A DNA stretch of 9,470 nucleotides from Desulfobacterales bacterium (lineage in GTDB: Bacteria > Desulfobacterota > Desulfobacteria > Desulfobacterales > UBA11574), in NCBI GenBank assembly GCA_030601485.1, contig JAUVTO010000060.1, positions 1 through 9,470 of the forward strand. Reading direction: 5' to 3'. The notes below the pieces were generated by a model that saw nothing but the letters and a program-made list of their open reading frames with translations, searched no databases and had not been told where the DNA came from. Positions 5,404 through 9,470 of the stretch are shown piece after piece. The translations under genes and the position numbers were made by a program. The stretch's first letter is position 1. Every line of letters starts with the position of its first letter.

Positions 5404-6735
5404 ATGATTTACTTGCCTCATACCGATGAAGATATTTTTTCAATGCTTCAGGTTTTGGGGGCTGACAACCTTGACGATCTTTTCTCAACAGTCCCTGAGG
5501 ATTGCCGTTTCACGGGTGATTTAAATCTGCCGGAGGCCTTGAGCGAGTGGGAATTAAACGATCACATGTCCACGCTTTCCAACACTATGGCGGTTTCCCC
5601 GGAATACAAAGTGTTCGTGGGTGCAGGCAGTTATGAACACTTTATTCCTGCGTCGGTATCTTATCTGTTGGGTCGTTCCGAGTTTGTGACATCATATACC
5701 CCTTACCAGCCGGAAATGAGCCAGGGAACTCTCCAGGCGATTTATGAATATCAGACGCTGGCTGCGAGGCTTCTGGGCATGGAAGTCGCAACCGCTTCCC
5801 ATTATGACGGTGCCACGGCCTTGGCCGAAGCACTCCTTATGGCGGTTCGTATAACCAAACGAAAGAAAGTCGCCATTTCAAGCCTGATTCATCCCTTATA
5901 TCGTCGCGTGATTCAAACCTATTTTGGGCCCACCGGCTATGAGGTTGTAGAACTTCCTTATCTAAACACCGGTGTCACTGATACTACCGGACTCGATGAA
6001 ATGGATGATCTTGCAGCCGTTGCCATCCAGTCACCCAATTTTTTTGGGTGTATTGAAAATCTCCAGGTCCTTGGGCAGAAGGCTCATGATAAAAAAACCC
6101 TTTTTGTCGCTTCCTTCACGGAAGCCTTGGCGTATGGGCTCTTAAAAAGCCCCGGAAGTCAAGGTGCCGACATCGTAGGCGGAGAAGGACAGAGCCTCGG
6201 TATTCCCCGTTCCTTCGGCGGACCCGCACTGGGAATACTTGCAAGCGGTAAAAAGCACATGCGCAGTTTGCCGGGTCGGCTGGTTGGTAAAACCAAAGAC
6301 CTGGATGGAAAAACAGGCTTTGTGCTGACCCTTGCTACCAGAGAGCAGCACATTCGTCGGGAAAAAGCAACGTCCAATATTTGCACCAACAACAGCCTCT
6401 GTGCTCTGGCGGCTGCCATGTATATGGCATCTGTTGGGGGTACCGGCATACGAAAACTTGCACAACTCAATCATGACAAGGCCGAGTATCTCAAAAATAA
6501 ACTGAAAAAGGCGGGAGTTGGCATCCCCTTTGACAGCCCTACCTTCAATGAATTTGTTGTTGAATTCCCTTCCGGCTTTGAAACCACTCACAAGCACCTA
6601 TTAGAGAAAAAGATAATCGCGGGCCTTTGTCTGTCCCCCTACTATCCCGAACTTGCAAATCATTATCTTTTGTGCGTAACGGAAACCAGATCCAAGAACG
6701 ACATGGATACCCTGGTCAGGGAGGTTAAATCATGA
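5404..6735 (+). CDS. gcvPA: Glycine dehydrogenase (decarboxylating) subunit 1
   Basis: The 443-residue alpha half of the two-gene P-protein pairs with GcvPB to form the PLP-dependent glycine decarboxylase. Seen: SYTPYQPEMSQGTLQAIYEY (97-116), the family's best-known stretch; ASHYDGATALAEA (131-143); GEGQSLGIPRSFGGPALG (about 260-277); and the TREQHIRREKATSNICTNNS block near 305-325. The PLP lysine is on GcvPB, not here. The length fits the family (about 440-450), with no break. The start ATG follows the gcvH TAA directly, with AAAGGAG nine bases before it inside the gcvH tail. The stop overlaps gcvPB by four bases (ATGA). This split form, rather than the ~950-residue fused P-protein, is common in Firmicutes, archaea and many anaerobes. 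Confidence 0.97.
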   Translation: MIYLPHTDEDIFSMLQVLGADNLDDLFSTVPEDCRFTGDLNLPEALSEWELNDHMSTLSNTMAVSPEYKVFVGAGSYEHFIPASVSYLLGRSEFVTSYTPYQPEMSQGTLQAIYEYQTLAARLLGMEVATASHYDGATALAEALLMAVRITKRKKVAISSLIHPLYRRVIQTYFGPTGYEVVELPYLNTGVTDTTGLDEMDDLAAVAIQSPNFFGCIENLQVLGQKAHDKKTLFVASFTEALAYGLLKSPGSQGADIVGGEGQSLGIPRSFGGPALGILASGKKHMRSLPGRLVGKTKDLDGKTGFVLTLATREQHIRREKATSNICTNNSLCALAAAMYMASVGGTGIRKLAQLNHDKAEYLKNKLKKAGVGIPFDSPTFNEFVVEFPSGFETTHKHLLEKKIIAGLCLSPYYPELANHYLLCVTETRSKNDMDTLVREVKS

Positions 6736-8189
6736 AAGAATCTTTAGGGGCCACCGGCTTGATACTCAATGAGCCGCTCCTTTGGGAAAAAGGGAAAAAG
6801 GGAAGATGCGGATTTTCTTTTCCCCGTCGCGATGTTGAACCCTGCCCTCTGGATGAAGAGCTCACCGGTGAAGGTCCTGACTTTCCGGACTTGAGCGAGG
6901 TTGACGTTGTGCGTCATTATACCAGACTTGCCCAGTGGAATTTCGGGGTGGATACCGGCATGTACCCACTGGGTTCATGCACCATGAAGTACAGTCCCAA
7001 GACCAATGAAAAACAGGCAAGCCTTCCGGGATTTACAGGGGCCCATCCCCTTCTTCCTTCCAGTCTGTCCCAGGGGGCACTCAAGATGATGTTTGAATTT
7101 GAACAATATCTTAACGAAATCACCGGTATGTACGCCACAACGCTTCAACCGGCGGCAGGAGCCCATGGAGAATTCACCGGAATGCTCATTATTTACGCCT
7201 TTCACAAGAAACAGGGCGCTCAGCGTTCAAAGATCATTGTCCCGGATACTGCGCACGGCACAAATCCCGCCAGCGTATCCCTGTGCGGCTTTCGTCCTGT
7301 GCCCGTAACATCCAATGAACAGGGTATTCTTTCTGTGGAGGCCATCGCCGAAATCATGGACCAAGACACTGCCGGCATCATGGTAACCAATCCCAACACG
7401 CTGGGTCTTTTTGAAGAAAACATCCAAAAGATCGCCCAAATCGTCCATGCCAAAGGCGGGCTGGTCTATTGTGACGGTGCAAATATGAATGCGGTCATGG
7501 GCATGGTAAAGATGGGCAACATCGGGATAGACGTGATGCAACTGAATCTCCACAAGACTTTTTCAACACCCCATGGGGGCGGAGGGCCCGGTTCCGGTCC
7601 CGTTAGTGTCGCAAAGCATCTTGAACCCTTTCTTCCTGTCCCTCGCGTGGTCGAAGAAAACAACACCTATATCCTGGCCGAAGATTATCCGGATTCCATA
7701 GGCAAAATTTCGGCCTTCCATGGCGCTTTCGGTGTTATCATAAAAGCCTACAGTTATATTCGCAGCATGGGGCCGGAAAATCTGAAAAAGGCCAGCCAGC
7801 TTGCTGTATTGAATGCCAATTATATTAAGGAAAGGTTAAAAGGGACCTTGCATCTTCCCTACGACAGACCGTGCATGCATGAATGTGTTTTTTCCGATAA
7901 ACATCAAGCGACTCAAAATATTGCAACTCTGGATATGGCCAAGCGACTGATGGATTACGGATTTCATCCGCCAACGGTACATTTCCCGCTGGTCGTACCC
8001 GGTGCCATCATGGTTGAACCCACCGAAACAGAGTCCAAAGAGGATATCGATCAATTTATTGAAACGTTCAAGGCCATTGCGAGTGAGGCCAGGGAAAACC
8101 CGGACCTGTTGCACCATGCGCCAAAAAGCTGCAAGGTAAAAAGACTGGATGAGGTAACCGCAGCGCGAAAGCCCTGCCTGACAGGATGA
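6732..8189 (+). CDS. gcvPB: Glycine dehydrogenase (decarboxylating) subunit 2
   Basis: The 485-residue catalytic half of P-protein binds PLP, decarboxylates glycine and loads the aminomethyl group on the lipoyl arm of GcvH. Seen: MYPLGSCTMKYSPK (77-90), LQPAAGAHGEFTG, the HGTNPAS loop, CDGANMNA, and the PLP-site NLHKTFSTPHGGGGPGSGPV with the Schiff-base Lys275. The C-terminal DRPCMHECVFS and GFHPPTVHFPL blocks are also typical. The length is normal. Start: ATG at 6732 overlaps the gcvPA stop by four bases, with AGGGAGG seven bases upstream, so the two subunits are translationally coupled. No lipoamide dehydrogenase or second gcvT follows: the operon ends here and repeat DNA begins. No clear terminator is visible after the stop. 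Confidence 0.97.
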   Translation: MKESLGATGLILNEPLLWEKGKKGRCGFSFPRRDVEPCPLDEELTGEGPDFPDLSEVDVVRHYTRLAQWNFGVDTGMYPLGSCTMKYSPKTNEKQASLPGFTGAHPLLPSSLSQGALKMMFEFEQYLNEITGMYATTLQPAAGAHGEFTGMLIIYAFHKKQGAQRSKIIVPDTAHGTNPASVSLCGFRPVPVTSNEQGILSVEAIAEIMDQDTAGIMVTNPNTLGLFEENIQKIAQIVHAKGGLVYCDGANMNAVMGMVKMGNIGIDVMQLNLHKTFSTPHGGGGPGSGPVSVAKHLEPFLPVPRVVEENNTYILAEDYPDSIGKISAFHGAFGVIIKAYSYIRSMGPENLKKASQLAVLNANYIKERLKGTLHLPYDRPCMHECVFSDKHQATQNIATLDMAKRLMDYGFHPPTVHFPLVVPGAIMVEPTETESKEDIDQFIETFKAIASEARENPDLLHHAPKSCKVKRLDEVTAARKPCLTG

Positions 8190-8274
8190 GAATCGAGTAT
8201 CCGGAATCCCCTTAGGTGTAGTTCCTTAGTTGTAATTTTTGTGCTTTTTGTGGCAAAAAAATGCTTAGCCAATT
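8190..8274. other. Intergenic remnant after gcvPB
   Basis: No gene is seen. On the minus strand, 8222-8262 reads like degenerate CACAAA units (TTTTTTTGCCACAAAAAGCA, CAAAAATTAC), a low-complexity intergenic sequence. It leads into the inverted-repeat element. Confidence 0.35.
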
Positions 8275-8544
8275 AAGTTTGAAGTGATCTAAAGTGATCT
8301 AAAGTGCCTAAAGTTAAGGAATACTGCCAATTTTTATAGAAGCCGGGGCATAGCGACTCCTTAACCCTGGCCCAGACCGATCACCAATACTCTGTACTCA
8401 AAAAGTCATGTTTGTAATGGTGCATAAGTCAAATCAATATATGAACGATTAGCACTCTCCGAGGCGTAGGCTCTACGAGCCGGAGGCCAGGGCGGGCTTT
8501 AGATCACTTCAAACTTTAGATCACTTTTAACTTTTCCGGCTTGT
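8275..8544. repeat. Inverted-repeat element, copy B (interrupted)
   Basis: The left arm (8275-8320) carries tandem AGTGATCTAA units and CTAAAGTTAAGGA. The loop core, GCGACTCCTTAAC, ends at 8365. The right arm (8497-8535), CTTTAGATCACTTCAAAC and its repeat, is the complement of the left. The element ends in CCGGCTTGT (8536-8544), as copy A does at 1937-1945. Unlike copy A, the stretch between TAAC and TTTAG is opened by an extra ~130 bases. Confidence 0.75.
8365..8492. mobile_element. 128-bp insert with 8-bp inverted ends inside repeat copy B
   Basis: CCCTGGCC (8365-8372) and GGCCAGGG (8485-8492) are perfect inverted ends. Removing the insert would nearly rebuild the CTCCTTAAC-TTTAG junction seen whole in copy A (CTCCATAACTTTAG). 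The interior has no gene, but the right part folds: CTCCGAGGCGTAGGCTCTAC, then GAGCCGGAGG. It is a possible miniature element, but no clear target duplication is seen. Confidence 0.45.
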
Positions 8545-8610
8545 CCGGGTTAGGTGCTTGTTTGTAAATTTTATGGTTTAATTATTTCAGTGTGTTATGA
8601 AACTTTGAAT

Positions 8611-9470
8611 ATGAAATATATACATATTATATTAGCACTGTCGCTCTTATTATTCTGCTGCCCCGGAAACGGTTTCACAGCAGCAAATGAGGTCTATATT
8701 ATCCGGATGTCGGGTCCCATCAGTCCGCCGGTAGCTGATTTTTTGAAAAAAGGGATTACCAAAGCTTCGGAGGAAAGCGTTTCGTGTATTATCATCGAGC
8801 TTGACACGCCGGGGGGTCTTGCCGACTCCATGCGTGAAATTGTAATGGCAATTTTTGCAAGCAAGGTCCCGGTTGTGATTTATGTGTCCCCGAGCGGGGC
8901 CAGGGCCGCTTCCGCAGGCGTAATGATCACTATGGCGGCAGACATTGCAGCCATGGCGCCGGGAACAAACATCGGAGCGGCGCATCCGGTGGGGGCCGGC
9001 GGCAAGGAAATCAGCGGCGCTATGTCCGAAAAGGTGATAAATGACATGGCGGCCTATGCAAGGAGCATCGCCAAAAAAAAGGGAAGAAATGCCGATTGGG
9101 CTGAAAAGGCCGTCCGAAAAAGTGTTTCCGTGACGGAAACCGAGGCCCTAAAAGCAAATGTCATAGATATTGTGGCAAAAGACATAGATGATCTGATCCA
9201 TCAGATCAACGGCCGCAAAATCCAAGACAAAGGAGTTTTAAAACTCGAAAATGTAAAAAAGACTTTCCTGAAAGAGGATTTAAGGACTAAAATTTTAAAG
9301 ACTATCAGCAATCCTAATATTGCGTATATTCTTATGATGATCGGTCTTGCCGGTCTTTATTTTGAATTGTCACACCCCGGCGCTGTTTTTCCCGGGGTTG
9401 TCGGCGGGATTTCCATTATCCTGGCGTTCTTTGCATTTCAGACCATACCGGTTAACTATGCAGGATTTCT
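8611..9470 (+). CDS. nfeD: NfeD-family membrane serine protease, N-terminal part
   Basis: Two hundred and eighty-six residues are visible before the window ends. Residues 1-25 form a signal peptide (MKYIHIILALSLLLF core, likely cut after TAA). Then comes a ClpP-like protease domain of the 1510-N type: IIELDTPGGL (61-70), SGARAASAG with nucleophile Ser101, APGTNIGAAHPVG (116-128), and general-base Lys141. The Ser-Lys gap of 40 is close to the 41 (Ser97/Lys138) of Pyrococcus PH1510. From about 236 on come hydrophobic segments (IAYILMMIGLAGLY, GVVGGISIILAFFAF), the start of the NfeD membrane part. Known: long NfeD proteins usually lie next to a stomatin/SPFH gene and cleave it; that partner would lie to the right and is not visible. 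The ATG at 8611 lacks a good ribosome site; TTG at 8605 is an alternative. Unrelated to the gcv genes. Confidence 0.9.
   Translation, partial: MKYIHIILALSLLLFCCPGNGFTAANEVYIIRMSGPISPPVADFLKKGITKASEESVSCIIIELDTPGGLADSMREIVMAIFASKVPVVIYVSPSGARAASAGVMITMAADIAAMAPGTNIGAAHPVGAGGKEISGAMSEKVINDMAAYARSIAKKKGRNADWAEKAVRKSVSVTETEALKANVIDIVAKDIDDLIHQINGRKIQDKGVLKLENVKKTFLKEDLRTKILKTISNPNIAYILMMIGLAGLYFELSHPGAVFPGVVGGISIILAFFAFQTIPVNYAGF

Overview
This 9.5 kb window looks like part of a chromosome from an anaerobic bacterium of the Desulfobacterota (former Deltaproteobacteria), probably Desulfobacterales-like. That placement is inferred from a split glycine decarboxylase (gcvPA/gcvPB), the style of the protein sequences, cobalamin genes and gene gaps filled with short dispersed repeats. 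No single marker gene settles it.

Left end (1-314, minus strand): the first 68 codons of cobyric acid synthase (cobQ). Just upstream is a wrecked corrinoid adenosyltransferase gene (cobO) that keeps only its first ~17 and last ~25 codons, joined out of frame.

418-1030 (plus): a complete type II toxin-antitoxin operon, a ribbon-helix-helix antitoxin followed by a MazF/PemK RNase toxin. It has a textbook promoter whose spacer holds a perfect 16-bp palindrome, a likely autoregulatory operator.

1031-2015: about 1 kb of repeat-rich DNA (hairpins, inverted AT-rich repeats, a 130-bp inverted-repeat element) around one small unrecognised gene on the minus strand (1339-1680).

2016-8189: the glycine cleavage locus. 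A minus-strand gene encodes GcvT (T-protein) fused to a serine hydroxymethyltransferase (GlyA) domain. Divergently, gcvH, gcvPA and gcvPB form a tight operon. P-protein decarboxylates glycine, H-protein carries the aminomethyl arm, T-protein passes the one-carbon unit to tetrahydrofolate, and SHMT interconverts glycine and serine with that same folate pool, so the fused gene joins two consecutive steps. The L-protein (lipoamide dehydrogenase) is not in the window. The fusion gene has a proper ribosome site and ATG at 4667 but carries an in-frame TAA at codon 39 (4551-4553), exactly where the family normally has the KEHLATR stretch. The gene is therefore either a recent nonsense mutant, a sequence error, or expressed from a downstream start as a T-protein lacking its N-terminus.

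8190-8610: a second copy of the repeat element seen at 1808-1945, this one interrupted by a 128-bp insert with 8-bp inverted ends.

8611-9470 (plus): the N-terminal 286 residues of a long-form NfeD membrane serine protease, running off the window.
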